A DNA stretch of 64,000 nt, taken from contig NZ_CP107841.1 in NCBI RefSeq assembly GCF_036346855.1, forward strand, positions 2,732,001-2,796,000, in the 5' to 3' direction. The notes beneath the pieces were generated by a model, which did not search any database, was not told where the DNA came from, and was given only the letters and a program-made list of their open reading frames with translations. Position 1 is the stretch's first letter, and every line of letters begins with the position of its first letter. Origin of the DNA: Streptomyces europaeiscabiei (GTDB taxonomy: Bacteria; Actinomycetota; Actinomycetes; Streptomycetales; Streptomycetaceae). The translations under genes and the position numbers were made by a program. This document shows positions 51,258 to 61,499 of the stretch, one piece after another.

Positions 51258-51983
51258 TTACCCGAGCCCGGGACGGACTCCGAGTACCGCGGTGCCGACG
51301 CGCACATGTGTCGCTCCGGCCGCCACGGCCTCCTCGAGGTCCGCACTCATCCCTGCGGAGACCATGTTCGCAGCCGGATGAGCCCGGCGCAGGTCGGTCG
51401 ACAAATCCATCAACCGCTCAAAAGCGGCCCGTTGCCGTCCGGCGTACTCCCCGGTGAGCGGCGCGACGGTCATCAGACCATCGACCCGCAGCCCCGGCGC
51501 CCCCGCGAGGAGGTCGGCCAACTCTTCGATCCCGTCCGGCCCGACACCTCCTCGCTCTCCCCGGCCGCCCACGTCCGCGTCGAGCGCGACCTGGATGAGA
51601 CATCCCACCTCACGCCCGGCCCGAACGGCCTCTTTCGACAGAGTCGTGACAAGCCTGGAACGATCGACAGACTGCACGAGATCCGCATAACGCACCACAG
51701 AACGAACTTTGTTGGTCTGCAACTGTCCCACGAAGTGCCACACAAGGGGCAGATCCGAGCATTCGGCGGCCTTGGGTGCCGCGTCCTGGTCCTTATTCTC
51801 GGCGACATGGCGCACACCGAGTTCCGACAGGATCCGCACATCGCCCGCCGGGTAGGTCTTGGTCACCACGACCAGGGTGACCTCGTCCCGCTTGCGCCCC
51901 GCGGCCGCACAGGCCGCCGCGATGCGACCCTCCACCTTCGCCAGGTTTCCGGCGAGTTGCTCCTTACGGTCCGTCATGTCCAT
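51258..51983 (-). CDS. yggS: YggS family PLP homeostasis protein
   Basis: A 241-residue PLP-binding protein of the YggS/PROSC family, which buffers pyridoxal phosphate and influences amino-acid balance but shows no strong enzyme activity. The PLP lysine lies in TLVVVTKTYPAGD near 35-47, RHVAENKDQDAAPK near 58-71 replaces the usual GENY segment with AENK, and MTVAPLTGE and VSAGMSADLEEAV are typical later motifs. The ATG at 51983 overlaps the stop of the pgeF gene (TGATG); an ATG six bases downstream is possible. Confidence 0.92.
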   Translation of the reverse strand: MDMTDRKEQLAGNLAKVEGRIAAACAAAGRKRDEVTLVVVTKTYPAGDVRILSELGVRHVAENKDQDAAPKAAECSDLPLVWHFVGQLQTNKVRSVVRYADLVQSVDRSRLVTTLSKEAVRAGREVGCLIQVALDADVGGRGERGGVGPDGIEELADLLAGAPGLRVDGLMTVAPLTGEYAGRQRAAFERLMDLSTDLRRAHPAANMVSAGMSADLEEAVAAGATHVRVGTAVLGVRPGLG

Positions 51984-52711
51984 CAGTCCAGCCAGACATA
52001 TCCCGCGAGTCGCCCCGTGGCGCGGTCGCGGCGGTACGAGAAGTGGTCGCGCGACTCCAGCGTGCACACCGGCGACTGCTCCCGGTCGTGCACCCCGAGG
52101 CGCTCCAGCTGTGTGTGCACTCCGGCGCAAACATCGACCGAGGGCGTGCCCCAACTGGTCTCGGCGTACGCCGCCGGCTCGACGGTGGCCACCTCGGCGC
52201 GCATCGCTTCGGGCACTTCGTAACACCGGCCGCAGACGGCGGGTCCGGTGCGGACGACGATCCTGGCGGGGTCGGCGCCGCGTTCGGTCATGGCCCGTAC
52301 GGCGGCGGGGACGACCCCGGCGACCATGCCGGGCCGGCCCGCGTGGGCGGCGGCCGCGACCCCGGCGACGGGGTCGGCCAGCAGGACGGGTACGCAGTCG
52401 GCGGTGAGGACGGCGAGCGCGAGACCGCGCCGGGTGGTGACGATCGCGTCGACGGACGGGATGTCGTCGGCACCCCACGGTCCGTCGACCACGGCCACGT
52501 CCGCGCCGTGCACCTGGTTCATCCAGACGACCCGGTCCGGCTCCAGGCCGAGCGACTTGGCCGCCAGCTCCCGGTTCGTCGTCACGGCCTCGGCGCCGTC
52601 CCCGACCGCCCCGCCGAGATTGAGCTCCTCATACGGAGCGGCGCTCACCCCGCCCCACCTGTCGGTGAAGGCGAAGTGCGCGCCGCTCACGTTCTCGCGC
52701 TGTCCTATCAC
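51983..52711 (-). CDS. pgeF: Peptidoglycan editing factor PgeF (YlmD/YfiH laccase-like)
   Basis: A 242-residue protein of the multicopper-polyphenol-oxidase-like family. The metal ligands are in [15 protein letters not shown] near 62-76 (His), [13 protein letters not shown] near 101-113 (Cys) and [11 protein letters not shown] near 118-128 (His). E. coli YfiH removes wrong L-Ser precursors from peptidoglycan synthesis, and other members have nucleoside activity; the role of this one is inferred from family and place. The GTG at 52711 overlaps the ftsZ stop by four bases, so it is coupled to ftsZ. Confidence 0.9.
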   Translation of the reverse strand: MIGQRENVSGAHFAFTDRWGGVSAAPYEELNLGGAVGDGAEAVTTNRELAAKSLGLEPDRVVWMNQVHGADVAVVDGPWGADDIPSVDAIVTTRRGLALAVLTADCVPVLLADPVAGVAAAAHAGRPGMVAGVVPAAVRAMTERGADPARIVVRTGPAVCGRCYEVPEAMRAEVATVEPAAYAETSWGTPSVDVCAGVHTQLERLGVHDREQSPVCTLESRDHFSYRRDRATGRLAGYVWLD

Positions 52712-53898
52712 TTGAGGAAGTCCGGCACGTCCAGCTCCTCCGCAGCGCTGTCCGAGTAGGACCGGGACGGCGGGACGGGCGGGGCGACCGGAACCTCGTT
52801 CACCGGCTCGGGGGCGGGCGCCGGCTCCTCCTTCGGCTTGACGCTGCCGAGCGAGCCGAAGGACGGGCGGGTCTCGGCGGGTCGCGCCGGCGCGGGCTCC
52901 TCGCGCTTGGCCGCGGCCGAGCCGAGGATGTTGTCCCGCTTGGCCGGGGGCTGGCCACCGTCGAAGCCGGCCGCGATGACCGTGACCCGGACCTCGTCGC
53001 CGAGCGCGTCGTCGATGACCGCGCCGAAGATGATGTTCGCCTCGGGGTGGGCGGCCTCGCTGACCAGCTGGGCGGCCTCGTTGATCTCGAACAGGCCGAG
53101 GTCGGAGCCACCGGAGATGGAGAGCAGCACACCCCGGGCGCCGTCGATGGACGCCTCCAGGAGCGGCGAGGAGATCGCCATTTCTGCGGCGGCCACCGCG
53201 CGGTCGTCGCCGCGGGCCGAGCCGATACCCATGAGGGCCGAACCGGCCTCGGACATCACGGACTTGACGTCGGCGAAGTCGAGGTTGATCAGGCCCGGCG
53301 TGGTGATGAGGTCGGTGATGCCCTGGACACCGGAGAGCAGGACCTGGTCGGCCGACTTGAACGCGTCCAGAACGGAGACCTGGCGGTCCGAGATGGACAG
53401 CAGCCGGTCGTTCGGGATGACGATGAGGGTGTCGACCTCCTCGCGGAGCTCGGCGATGCCGTCCTCGGCCTGGTTGGCGCGGCGGCGGCCCTCGAAGGTG
53501 AAGGGGCGGGTGACCACGCCGATGGTGAGGGCGCCCAGCGAGCGGGCGATGTTGGCCACGACGGGCGCGCCGCCGGTACCGGTGCCGCCGCCCTCGCCGG
53601 CCGTCACGAAGACCATGTCGGCCCCCTTGAGGACCTCCTCGATCTCCTCGCGGTGGTCCTCGGCCGCCTTGCGGCCGACGGCCGGGTTGGCGCCGGCGCC
53701 GAGTCCGCGGGTGAGTTCCCGGCCGACGTCGAGCTTGACGTCGGCGTCGCTCATCAACAGAGCTTGCGCGTCGGTGTTGATGGCGATGAACTCGACGCCC
53801 TTGAGACCGACCTCGATCATCCGGTTGATGGCATTGACACCACCGCCGCCGACACCGATGACTTTGATGACTGCGAGGTAGTTCTGCGGTGCTGCCAC
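52708..53898 (-). CDS. ftsZ: Cell division GTPase FtsZ
   Basis: FtsZ forms the Z ring and, in streptomycetes, the ladders that divide aerial hyphae into spores. The 396-residue protein has the tubulin signature [12 protein letters not shown] at about 103-114, the nucleotide-binding [16 protein letters not shown] near 12-27, and the T7 loop [11 protein letters not shown] near 205. The polar linker after about 320 is Pro/Ala/Glu-rich, and the tip [14 protein letters not shown] LDVPDFLK is the peptide that contacts SepF and other partners. The GTG at 53898 gives the usual start. Confidence 0.98.
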   Translation of the reverse strand: MAAPQNYLAVIKVIGVGGGGVNAINRMIEVGLKGVEFIAINTDAQALLMSDADVKLDVGRELTRGLGAGANPAVGRKAAEDHREEIEEVLKGADMVFVTAGEGGGTGTGGAPVVANIARSLGALTIGVVTRPFTFEGRRRANQAEDGIAELREEVDTLIVIPNDRLLSISDRQVSVLDAFKSADQVLLSGVQGITDLITTPGLINLDFADVKSVMSEAGSALMGIGSARGDDRAVAAAEMAISSPLLEASIDGARGVLLSISGGSDLGLFEINEAAQLVSEAAHPEANIIFGAVIDDALGDEVRVTVIAAGFDGGQPPAKRDNILGSAAAKREEPAPARPAETRPSFGSLGSVKPKEEPAPAPEPVNEVPVAPPVPPSRSYSDSAAEELDVPDFLK

Positions 53899-54177
53899 GT
53901 CGAAGGCCTCTCGCCTCGAGTTACGTGTCGCCGCTTCGCGAGGGACCCGCGATGCGACGACTGATGCCGAAGTGGGACGGTCCGAACGCCGACCCGAACC
54001 CTAACGCTGAAGTTTAGGGTTACCAGTGTGACTGTTCCTTGGACTCTTCCGAACAGGACACTAAGTCGACAAGTGGCGCGCGTTCAACGAACACGCCGAA
54101 CCTCCCGTTTTTCTTTTCACCCTATGTGATCAGCCATAGCCGTGCCCAACCAGGGTGCTGGCCTGCACGGATGCGCG
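53899..54177 (-). promoter_or_regulatory. ftsZ upstream control region
   Basis: About 280 bases between ftsQ and ftsZ. In Streptomyces this interval carries more than one ftsZ promoter, including one induced for sporulation. Visible is an inverted repeat with arms AACCCTAA and TTAGGGTT (53997-54004 and 54014-54021) around a nine-base loop, in a patch that is unusually AT-rich for the window. The repeat is about 100 bases upstream of the ftsZ GTG. I did not assign individual promoter hexamers. Confidence 0.7.
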
Positions 54178-54975
54178 TCAACTCCCTGATGACGCGGGCG
54201 CGGTGGGAACGCTCACGTCGAAGTGACCCGCGTCCGGGGCGGCTTTCATCAGGGCGGTGAGCGCGCGGGCCTTCGCGCGCCCCTTCTCCGCACTTCCCCA
54301 CGCGACCGTACGGTCTCCGGTCAACTCCAGCGAGACGGAGTCGTAGGAGCGGACCTTGACGACCAGGGTGTCGTGCGCGAGCGCGGCCGGAACGGCGTCG
54401 GCGACCCGTACGGCCTCCCGTACGAGCCGGTCCTCGTCGAATCGCCGCAGACTGGCTGCGGACGAACCCGACCGGGACACCGCCAATTCGAGTACGGGAA
54501 CGCCTTCCGGGGCGCGCGGAACCGTGGCAAAACGCACACCTTTCGCGTCTACTTCGACGTACTTGCCCGAATTTCCGGTCGCTTCGACAATCAGGACCGG
54601 AGTACGTTCACTCACTTTCAGCCCGATTCCGTGCGGCCAGGAACGGATGACCTCGACCGAGTCGATTCGGGGCAATTCATCGAGCAGTCGCGACTCGATC
54701 CCGTCCAGGTCGACGGAGATCAGGGGATCACCGAGCGGCACGTCGGCGGCCTCGCGCACCTGGGCCTCGGTCAGCACGCGGGTGCCCGTGACGGACACCC
54801 GCTCGACCCGCAGCCACGAGGAGCCGTACAGAACCCAGACCGAGGCGCCACCGATCAGCACCAGGGCGACCGCGGCGGCGATCAGCGCCCGGGGGCCGGG
54901 AAGCCGTCGCCGCGGCGGCGTGCCGGGGTCCAGATCCTCGTCCGCGCCGCGTTCGGCGGTGGTCGGTCCGGCCAC
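54178..54975 (-). CDS. ftsQ: Cell division protein FtsQ
   Basis: FtsQ is a bitopic divisome protein linking FtsZ to the late proteins. The 265-residue protein has a cytoplasmic N-terminus with Arg/Pro (about 1-28), one transmembrane helix (about 29-50), and an extracytoplasmic POTRA domain beginning LRVERVSVTGTRVLTEAQVR near 55-74, then the beta domain with RSWPHGIGLKVSERTPVLIV. The GTG at 54975 has GGAGAGGGAG upstream, so the start is well supported. It precedes ftsZ and follows murG with 59 bases between. Confidence 0.94.
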   Translation of the reverse strand: MAGPTTAERGADEDLDPGTPPRRRLPGPRALIAAAVALVLIGGASVWVLYGSSWLRVERVSVTGTRVLTEAQVREAADVPLGDPLISVDLDGIESRLLDELPRIDSVEVIRSWPHGIGLKVSERTPVLIVEATGNSGKYVEVDAKGVRFATVPRAPEGVPVLELAVSRSGSSAASLRRFDEDRLVREAVRVADAVPAALAHDTLVVKVRSYDSVSLELTGDRTVAWGSAEKGRAKARALTALMKAAPDAGHFDVSVPTAPASSGS

Positions 54976-55034
54976 GCGCACTCCCTCTCCTGGCTCGGTT
55001 CGCCCCCGGGGCGGCTCACTCGCCGATCCGCTCC

Positions 55035-56132
55035 CTAGCGGCGTCCACGCTTGGCCGCGATCGCCTCGTACACCATCCCGACGAGCAGGTCGTCGGCGTC
55101 CCGGCGGCCGAATTCGCCGGCCGCGCGGGACATCTCGTACAGCCGGTGCGGGTCGGCGAGGACGGGCAAAACGTTCTGCTGCACCCACTGCGGCGTCAGT
55201 TCCGCGTCGTCGACCAGCAGTCCGCCGCCGGCCTTGACCACCGGCTGAGCGTTCAGCCGCTGTTCGCCGTTGCCGATGGGCAGCGGGACGTAGGCGGCCG
55301 GGAGCCCGACGGCGGAGAGTTCGGCGACGGTCATCGCGCCCGCGCGGCAGAGCATCATGTCGGCCGCGGCGTACGCGAGGTCCATCCGGTCCACATACGG
55401 TACCGGGATGTACGGGGGCATTCCCGGCATCTGGTGTACCTGCGGCAGTTCGTTCTTCGGGCCGACCGCGTGCAGGATCTGGATCCCGGCCTGCTGGAGG
55501 TAGGGCGCGACCTGCTGGACCACCTCGTTGAGACGGCGGGCGCCCTGGGAGCCGCCGGAGACCAGCAGGGTCGGCAGGTTCGGGTCGAGGCCGAACAGGG
55601 CGCGGGCCTCGGGACGGGCGGCGGCCCGGTCGAGGGTGGCGATGGCGCGGCGCAGCGGGATGCCGATATAGCGGGCGTCACGGAGCTTGCTGTCCGGTGT
55701 GGAGACGGCGACCTGGGCCGCGTACCGGGAACCGATCTTGTTGGCGAGACCGGGGCGCGCGTTGGCCTCGTGGACGATGATCGGCACACCGAGGCGCTTG
55801 GCGGCGAGGTAACCGGGCAGGGCGACATAGCCGCCGAAGCCGACGACGGCGTCCGCCTTGGTGCGCTCCAGGATCTGCTCGGTCGCCTTGATCGTGCCGC
55901 GCAGCCTGCCGGGCACCGTGATCAGCTCGGGGGTGGGCTTGCGTGGCAGGGGTACGGCGGGGATCAGCGCGAGTTCGTAGCCGCGCTCGGGGACGAGGCG
56001 CGTCTCGAGGCCGCGCTCCGTGCCCAGGGCCGTGATGCCCACGGTCGGGTCCTGCCTGCGCAGGGCGTCCGCGAGGGCGAGCGCGGGCTCGATGTGACCG
56101 GCGGTTCCGCCACCGGCGAGTACGACATGCAC
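55035..56132 (-). CDS. murG: UDP-GlcNAc-lipid I transferase MurG
   Basis: MurG adds GlcNAc to lipid I to make lipid II at the inner face of the membrane. The 365-residue GT28 enzyme has the glycine loops VVLAGGGTAGHIEPALALAD near 3-22 and LLVSGGSQGARRLNE near 190-204, the membrane-associated patch, and the CRAGAMTVAELSAVGLPAAYV segment near 263-283 with the UDP-GlcNAc-binding Glu. The start ATG is 6 bases after the ftsW stop. Confidence 0.97.
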   Translation of the reverse strand: MHVVLAGGGTAGHIEPALALADALRRQDPTVGITALGTERGLETRLVPERGYELALIPAVPLPRKPTPELITVPGRLRGTIKATEQILERTKADAVVGFGGYVALPGYLAAKRLGVPIIVHEANARPGLANKIGSRYAAQVAVSTPDSKLRDARYIGIPLRRAIATLDRAAARPEARALFGLDPNLPTLLVSGGSQGARRLNEVVQQVAPYLQQAGIQILHAVGPKNELPQVHQMPGMPPYIPVPYVDRMDLAYAAADMMLCRAGAMTVAELSAVGLPAAYVPLPIGNGEQRLNAQPVVKAGGGLLVDDAELTPQWVQQNVLPVLADPHRLYEMSRAAGEFGRRDADDLLVGMVYEAIAAKRGRR

Positions 56133-56138
56133 CGAAAT

Positions 56139-57488
56139 TCACCGCTCTCCGGACGAACGTGCCGAGGCACGCCGTCTCATCGTGTTCCATCTCCCGGGCC
56201 CCGAAGGGCCGCCGCCACGCTTTCTACCAAAGCGGGGTTGCCGCATGGCGAGCGCCGCCCGCGCAGCGGGCTCGTCGCGCGCGAACGCGATCAAGAGCCC
56301 GATGGCGAACATGGTCGGCAGCAGGGCGGAACCTCCGTAGGAGAACAGCGGGAGCGGGACTCCGGCGATCGGCAGCAGACCGAGCACCGCACCGATGTTG
56401 ATCACTGCCTGAGCGGTGATCCAGGTGGTCACGCCTCCCGCGGCATACCTGACGAAGGGGTCCTCCGTGCGTCCGGCCACGCGGATACCCGCATAGCCTA
56501 GAGCCGCGAAGAGGGCGAGCACCGACAGCGTCCCCGCGAGGCCCAGTTCCTCACCGGTGACGGCGAAGATGAAGTCGGTGTGCGCTTCCGGGAGTTGGCC
56601 CCATTTTTCCACACTGGCACCGAGCCCGGAGCCAAAGATTCCGCCCGAGGCGAGGGCGTAGATGCCGTGTACGGCCTGCCAGCAGTCGGCCCCGTCCGTA
56701 CGGGGTTCGGTGGCTCCGATGCAGGCCAGGCGGGCCATGCGGTTCTCGCTGGTCCTGATCAGGACGAACCCGATGAACCCGGCGATGGACAGCACGCCCA
56801 CGAACAGTCGCGTCGGCGCCCCGGCCAGCCACAGCAGGCCGAACAGGATCGCCGTGAGAATGATCGCGGTGCCCATGTCACCGCCGAGCATGATCAGCCC
56901 GAGGAGCATGAACGCCACCGGAACGAGCGGCACCAGCATGTGCTTCCACTGTGTGAGCAGCCGCTTGTCCTCCTTGCGGGCCAGCAGATCCGCGCCCCAC
57001 AGCACCAGCGCCAGCTTTCCGAACTCGCTGGGCTGGATCTGGAAGGAGCCGCCGATGGCGATCCAGTTCTGGTTGCCGTTGATCGACTGCCCTATTCCGG
57101 GCACCTGAACCAGAGCCATCAGGAACACACAGCCGGCCAGCAGCGGGTAGGCCAGCGCCCGGTGCAGCTTGACCGGCATCCGCGAGGCCACGAGCAGCAG
57201 GACGGTGCCGATCGTGGCCGCGAGGAACTGCTTGCGGAAGAAGAAGGTCCCCGGCAGCGACTTCTGCAACGCCGTGATCTGGGAGGCCGAGTAGACCATC
57301 ACAAGCCCCAGCACGGTGATCAGCAGACTGCCGCCGAGGATCAGGTAGTACGCGGTCAGCGGCCGGTCCCACGCCTTGCGTGCCCGGGTGAGGAACCGTC
57401 GCACGGGGTCCTCGCGCGGCGGCCGCGGGACGGGCGGCCGCCGTGTGACGCGCTGGAGGGGCGCACGGCTCGTACGGCTACTCGGCAT
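56139..57488 (-). CDS. ftsW: Septal peptidoglycan polymerase FtsW
   Basis: FtsW is the SEDS glycosyltransferase that polymerises lipid II at the septum together with FtsI. The 449-residue protein has an Arg/Pro-rich cytoplasmic N-terminus (about 1-40) and ten transmembrane helices. Family sites visible are LVMVYSASQITA near 60-71, FQIQPSEFGKLALVLW, TDFIFAVTGEELG and GGVTTWITAQAVINIGAVLG near 370, with PLPLFSYGGSALL near 400. The charged C-terminus (RQPRFGRKRGGG) may contact FtsZ, as proposed for actinobacteria. Confidence 0.96.
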   Translation of the reverse strand: MPSSRTSRAPLQRVTRRPPVPRPPREDPVRRFLTRARKAWDRPLTAYYLILGGSLLITVLGLVMVYSASQITALQKSLPGTFFFRKQFLAATIGTVLLLVASRMPVKLHRALAYPLLAGCVFLMALVQVPGIGQSINGNQNWIAIGGSFQIQPSEFGKLALVLWGADLLARKEDKRLLTQWKHMLVPLVPVAFMLLGLIMLGGDMGTAIILTAILFGLLWLAGAPTRLFVGVLSIAGFIGFVLIRTSENRMARLACIGATEPRTDGADCWQAVHGIYALASGGIFGSGLGASVEKWGQLPEAHTDFIFAVTGEELGLAGTLSVLALFAALGYAGIRVAGRTEDPFVRYAAGGVTTWITAQAVINIGAVLGLLPIAGVPLPLFSYGGSALLPTMFAIGLLIAFARDEPAARAALAMRQPRFGRKRGGGPSGPGRWNTMRRRASARSSGER

Positions 57489-57576
57489 CGGGGGCGCCTT
57501 CGCCGCCGACCGACCGGATCCGTGTCACGCGTCCCTCCCAGTCTCACCCGGCGCCGCCAGGCGAAGCCGGGCCGGG

Positions 57577-58998
57577 TCAGCCGTCCGCGGAGGAGAGTTC
57601 GCGCACAGCCTCCGCGAACGCGTCCCCACGCTTGTTGTAGTTGACGAACATGTCCATCGACGCACAGGCCGGCGCCAGGAGCACCGTGTCACCCGCCCGC
57701 GCCAGCGTCCGCGCCGAGCGGACGGCGGCGAGCATCGCCCCAGTGTCGGTCCGGTCGAGGTCGACGACCGGCACTTCGGGCGCGTGTCGCGCGAGCGCTT
57801 CCCGGATCAGAGCGCGATCCGCGCCGATCAGCACGACGCCCCGCAGCCGCCCCGCCGCACTGGCGACGAGTTCGTCGAAGGTAGCGCCCTTGGCGAGTCC
57901 GCCCGCGACCCACACGATCGACTCGTAGGCCGCCAACGAGGCCTGCGCCGCATGCGTGTTGGTGGCCTTGGAGTCGTCGACGTACGCGACGCCGTCCACG
58001 TCGGCCACGTGGGCGATGCGGTGCGCGTCCGGCGTGAAGGCCCGCAGCCCGTCCCGTACGGCCTTGGCGGGCACCCCGTAGGCCCGCGCGAGGGCCGCCG
58101 CCGCGAGGGCGTTGGCGATGTTGTGCGGGGCCGGCGGGTTCACGTCCGCGACCTCGGCGAGCTCCTGGGCGTTCTTCTGCCGGTTGTCGACGAAGGCGCG
58201 GTCGACCAGGATGCCGTCCACGACGCCGAGTTGGGACGGCCCCGGGGTGCCGAGCGTGAACCCGACGGCCCGGCAGCCCTCCTCGACATCCGCCTCGCGC
58301 ACCAGGTCCTCGGTGGACGGTTTGTCGGTGGCATCCACGTTGTAGACGCAGGCGACTCGATTGCCCTCGTAGACGCGGCCCTTGTCGGCGGCGTACGCCT
58401 CCATGGAGCCGTGCCAGTCGAGGTGGTCGGGGGCGAGGTTGAGGACGGCGGCGGAGTGGGCGCGCAGGGAGGGCGCCCAATGGAGCTGGTAGCTCGACAA
58501 CTCGACGGCCAGTACGTCGTACTGCTCGTCGCCCAGGACGACGTCCAGCAGCGAGACCCCGATGTTGCCGACGGCGGCCGTACGCAGGCCCGCCGCCGTC
58601 AGGATCGAGGCGAGCATCTGCACGGTCGTGGTCTTGCCGTTGGTGCCCGTGACGGCCAGCCAGGGGGCGGCGTCGGGGCCGCGCAGGCGCCAGGCGAGCT
58701 CGACGTCTCCCCAGATCTCCAGACCGGCCTCACGGGCCGCCGCGAAGAGCGGCTTGTCGGGCTTCCAGCCGGGGGTGGTGACGACGAGTTCGGTGCCCTC
58801 GGGCAGGGTGGCGCCGTCACCGAGGCGCACGGTGATGCCGAGCGCCTCCAGGTCCGCGGCCTGCGCCCGGGCGCGCTCGTCGTCGCCGTCGTTGACGACC
58901 GTGACGGTGGCGCCGAGGCCGCGCAGGACCTTGGCCGCCGGGATGCCGGAGACGCCGAGCCCGGCGACGGTGACGCGCTTGCCCTGCCAGTCGGTCAC
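57577..58998 (-). CDS. murD: UDP-MurNAc-L-Ala:D-Glu ligase MurD
   Basis: MurD adds D-glutamate to UDP-MurNAc-L-Ala with ATP. The 473-residue ligase has the N-terminal Rossmann motif [19 protein letters not shown] near 7-25, the P-loop [17 protein letters not shown] near 115-131, and the motif [21 protein letters not shown] near 180-200, given in part as [20 protein letters not shown] near 325 is the fourth conserved site. GTG 58998 overlaps the mraY stop by four bases; an in-frame ATG 15 bases upstream is possible. Confidence 0.97.
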   Translation of the reverse strand: MTDWQGKRVTVAGLGVSGIPAAKVLRGLGATVTVVNDGDDERARAQAADLEALGITVRLGDGATLPEGTELVVTTPGWKPDKPLFAAAREAGLEIWGDVELAWRLRGPDAAPWLAVTGTNGKTTTVQMLASILTAAGLRTAAVGNIGVSLLDVVLGDEQYDVLAVELSSYQLHWAPSLRAHSAAVLNLAPDHLDWHGSMEAYAADKGRVYEGNRVACVYNVDATDKPSTEDLVREADVEEGCRAVGFTLGTPGPSQLGVVDGILVDRAFVDNRQKNAQELAEVADVNPPAPHNIANALAAAALARAYGVPAKAVRDGLRAFTPDAHRIAHVADVDGVAYVDDSKATNTHAAQASLAAYESIVWVAGGLAKGATFDELVASAAGRLRGVVLIGADRALIREALARHAPEVPVVDLDRTDTGAMLAAVRSARTLARAGDTVLLAPACASMDMFVNYNKRGDAFAEAVRELSSADG

Positions 58999-60068
58999 TT
59001 GTCGGCCGCCCATCCCGCGTAGAAGAGGCCCAGTCCGACGATCACGCAGATGCCCTGGATGATCCAGAAGCGGACCACGACCAGGACCTCGGACCAGCCC
59101 TTGAGCTCGAAGTGGTGCTGGAGCGGGGCCATGCGGAAGACGCGCTTGCCGGTCAGCTTGAACGAGCCGACCTGGATGACGACCGACATCGTGATGAGGA
59201 CGAACAGGCCGCCGAGGAGCGCGAGCAGCAGCTCGGTGCGGGAGCAGATCGCGAGACCCGCGAGCGCGCCGCCGAGGGCCAGCGAACCGGTGTCGCCCAT
59301 GAAGATCTTGGCCGGCGAGGTGTTCCACCACAGGAAGCCGAGGCAGGCGCCCATCAGCGCGGAGGCCACGATCGCCAGGTCGAGTGGATCTCGTACCTCG
59401 TAACAGGCGCCCGGGTTGGTCAGGGTCAGCGTGTTGGCGCAGGACTCCTGGAACTGCCAGACGCCGATGAAGGTGTACGCGCCGAAGACGAGCACGGAGG
59501 CGCCGGTGGCGAGGCCGTCCAGACCGTCGGTCAGGTTCACGCCGTTCGACATGGCGAGGATCATGAACAGGGCCCAGATCACGAACAGCACCGGGCCGAT
59601 GGTCCAGCCGAAGTCCTGTACGAAGGAGATCTTGGTGGAGGCCGGCGTCTGGTCGCGGACGTCCGGGAACTGCAGCGCGAGGACCGCGAAGCTGATGCCG
59701 ACGATCAGCTGGCCGGCCATCTTCGCCTTGGCCCGCAGACCGAGCGAACGGCGCTTGACGATCTTGATGTAGTCGTCGAGGAAGCCGACGAGGCCCATGC
59801 CGCCCATCAGGCCGAGCACCAGCAGACCGGAGAAGGTCGGCGGCTGGCCCGTGATCACCTTGGCCAGGAAGTACGCGACGATCGTCGCCAGGATGAAGGC
59901 GATACCACCCATCGTCGGCGTACCGCGCTTGCTGCCGTGCGTGCGCGGGCCGTCGTCGCGGATGTACTGGCCGTAGCCCTTGCGGGCCAGCAGCTTGATC
60001 AGCAGCGGGGTGCCGACCAGGGTCAGGAAGAGACCAATGACTCCTGCGAACAGGATCTGCTTCATCAT
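58995..60068 (-). CDS. mraY: Phospho-MurNAc-pentapeptide transferase MraY
   Basis: MraY attaches phospho-MurNAc-pentapeptide to undecaprenyl phosphate to make lipid I. The 357-residue membrane protein has about ten transmembrane helices, the aspartate-rich [21 protein letters not shown] near 113-133 (given in part as FLDDYIKI), [12 protein letters not shown] near 176-187 and [16 protein letters not shown] near 254-269. These hold the catalytic Asp residues. The start ATG overlaps the murF stop by four bases. Confidence 0.97.
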   Translation of the reverse strand: MMKQILFAGVIGLFLTLVGTPLLIKLLARKGYGQYIRDDGPRTHGSKRGTPTMGGIAFILATIVAYFLAKVITGQPPTFSGLLVLGLMGGMGLVGFLDDYIKIVKRRSLGLRAKAKMAGQLIVGISFAVLALQFPDVRDQTPASTKISFVQDFGWTIGPVLFVIWALFMILAMSNGVNLTDGLDGLATGASVLVFGAYTFIGVWQFQESCANTLTLTNPGACYEVRDPLDLAIVASALMGACLGFLWWNTSPAKIFMGDTGSLALGGALAGLAICSRTELLLALLGGLFVLITMSVVIQVGSFKLTGKRVFRMAPLQHHFELKGWSEVLVVVRFWIIQGICVIVGLGLFYAGWAADK

Positions 60069-61495
60069 CGGGCGGCAACCTCACCCTCGTTGCCGCTGTC
60101 GAGCAGCGCCTGCGCCACGCTCTCGAGCCCGACCGACCGGGACGCCTTCACGAGTACGACGTCTCCCGGGCGCAACTGACTGCGCAACAGGTCGACCGCC
60201 GCCTGTGCGTCGGACACGTGCACCGACTCCTCACCCCACGAACCCTCGTTATATGCGCCCAGTTGCAGCCAGGACGCTTCCCTGCCCCCGACCGCCACGA
60301 GCTTGCCGACATTGAGCCGGACGGCGAGCCGTCCGACCGCGTCGTGCTCGGCGAGCGATTCGTCCCCGAGCTCGGCCATCTTGCCGAGCACCGCCCACGT
60401 GCGCCCCCCTTGTGCCTGTGCGGCCTTGCCCATCGCCGCGAGCGCGCGCAGAGCGGCTCGCATGGACTCGGGGTTCGCGTTGTAGGCGTCGTTGACGACC
60501 GTCACGCCGTCCGGGCGCTCGGTGACCTCCATGCGCCAGCGGGAGAGGGAGTCCGCCTCGGAGAGCGCGGTGGCGATCTCGTCTGCGGACATGCCCAGCT
60601 CATGGGCGACGGCGGCCGCGGCGAGCGCGTTCGACACGTGGTGCTCACCGTACAGGCGCATGGTCACATCGCTTGCACCGGAGGGTGTGTGAAGCCTGAA
60701 GGCGGGCTGTCCGGCGTCCGTGAGCGTCACGTTCTCGGCGCGTACGTCCGCTTCGCCGGACTCTCCGAAGAGGATCACCCGGGCCTTCGTACGGGACGCC
60801 ATGGCCCGGACGAGGGGGTCGTCGGCGTTGAGGATCGCGGCGCCGCCCTCCTCCGCGGAGGGCAGTGCCTCCACCAGCTCGCCCTTGGCCTGCGCGATCT
60901 GCTCCCGGCCGCCGAACTCGCCGATGTGGGCGGTACCGACGTTCAGCACGAGGCCGATCCTCGGCGGGGTCAGGTCGGTGAGGTACTTGATGTGGCCGAT
61001 GCCCCGGGCGCCCATCTCCAGGACCAGGAAACGGGTTTCCTCCGTGGCGCTGAGCGCGGTGAGGGGCAGCCCGATCTCGTTGTTGAGGGAGCCGGGCGTG
61101 AACACGGTCGGCGCCTTGCGCCGGAGCACCTGTGCGACGAGGTCCTTGGTGCTGGTCTTGCCCGCGGAGCCGGTGAGGGCCACGAGGGTCGTGCCGAGCC
61201 TGTGGACGACGTGCCGGGCGAGGGCGCCGAGCGCCGCCTGGACGTCGGTCACGACGATCGCGGGCACGCCGACGGGACGGGACGCCAGCACAGCTGCCGC
61301 ACCCGCCTCGACGACCGCGGCCGCGAAGTCGTGTCCGTCCACGCGCTCGCCGGCGAAGGCGACGAAGAGGCTGCCGGGCTCCACTTCACGGGAGTCCCGG
61401 ACGACCGGTCCGGTGACCTGCACCGACGGATCCGGTATGTCGTGCGTCTGCCCGCCGACGACTTCTGCGATCTCGGCGAGGGAGAGGGCGATCAC
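60065..61495 (-). CDS. murF: UDP-MurNAc-tripeptide:D-Ala-D-Ala ligase MurF
   Basis: MurF adds D-Ala-D-Ala to complete the pentapeptide. The 476-residue ligase has the opening [15 protein letters not shown], the first-domain motif [19 protein letters not shown] near 30-48, the P-loop [20 protein letters not shown] near 103-122, the MGARGIGHI segment and [12 protein letters not shown] near 325. GTG 61495 lies five bases before the end of murE with no clear gap, so the two are cotranscribed. A TTG two bases out of frame was not considered further. Confidence 0.97.
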   Translation of the reverse strand: MIALSLAEIAEVVGGQTHDIPDPSVQVTGPVVRDSREVEPGSLFVAFAGERVDGHDFAAAVVEAGAAAVLASRPVGVPAIVVTDVQAALGALARHVVHRLGTTLVALTGSAGKTSTKDLVAQVLRRKAPTVFTPGSLNNEIGLPLTALSATEETRFLVLEMGARGIGHIKYLTDLTPPRIGLVLNVGTAHIGEFGGREQIAQAKGELVEALPSAEEGGAAILNADDPLVRAMASRTKARVILFGESGEADVRAENVTLTDAGQPAFRLHTPSGASDVTMRLYGEHHVSNALAAAAVAHELGMSADEIATALSEADSLSRWRMEVTERPDGVTVVNDAYNANPESMRAALRALAAMGKAAQAQGGRTWAVLGKMAELGDESLAEHDAVGRLAVRLNVGKLVAVGGREASWLQLGAYNEGSWGEESVHVSDAQAAVDLLRSQLRPGDVVLVKASRSVGLESVAQALLDSGNEGEVAAR

Positions 61496-61499
61496 AAGT

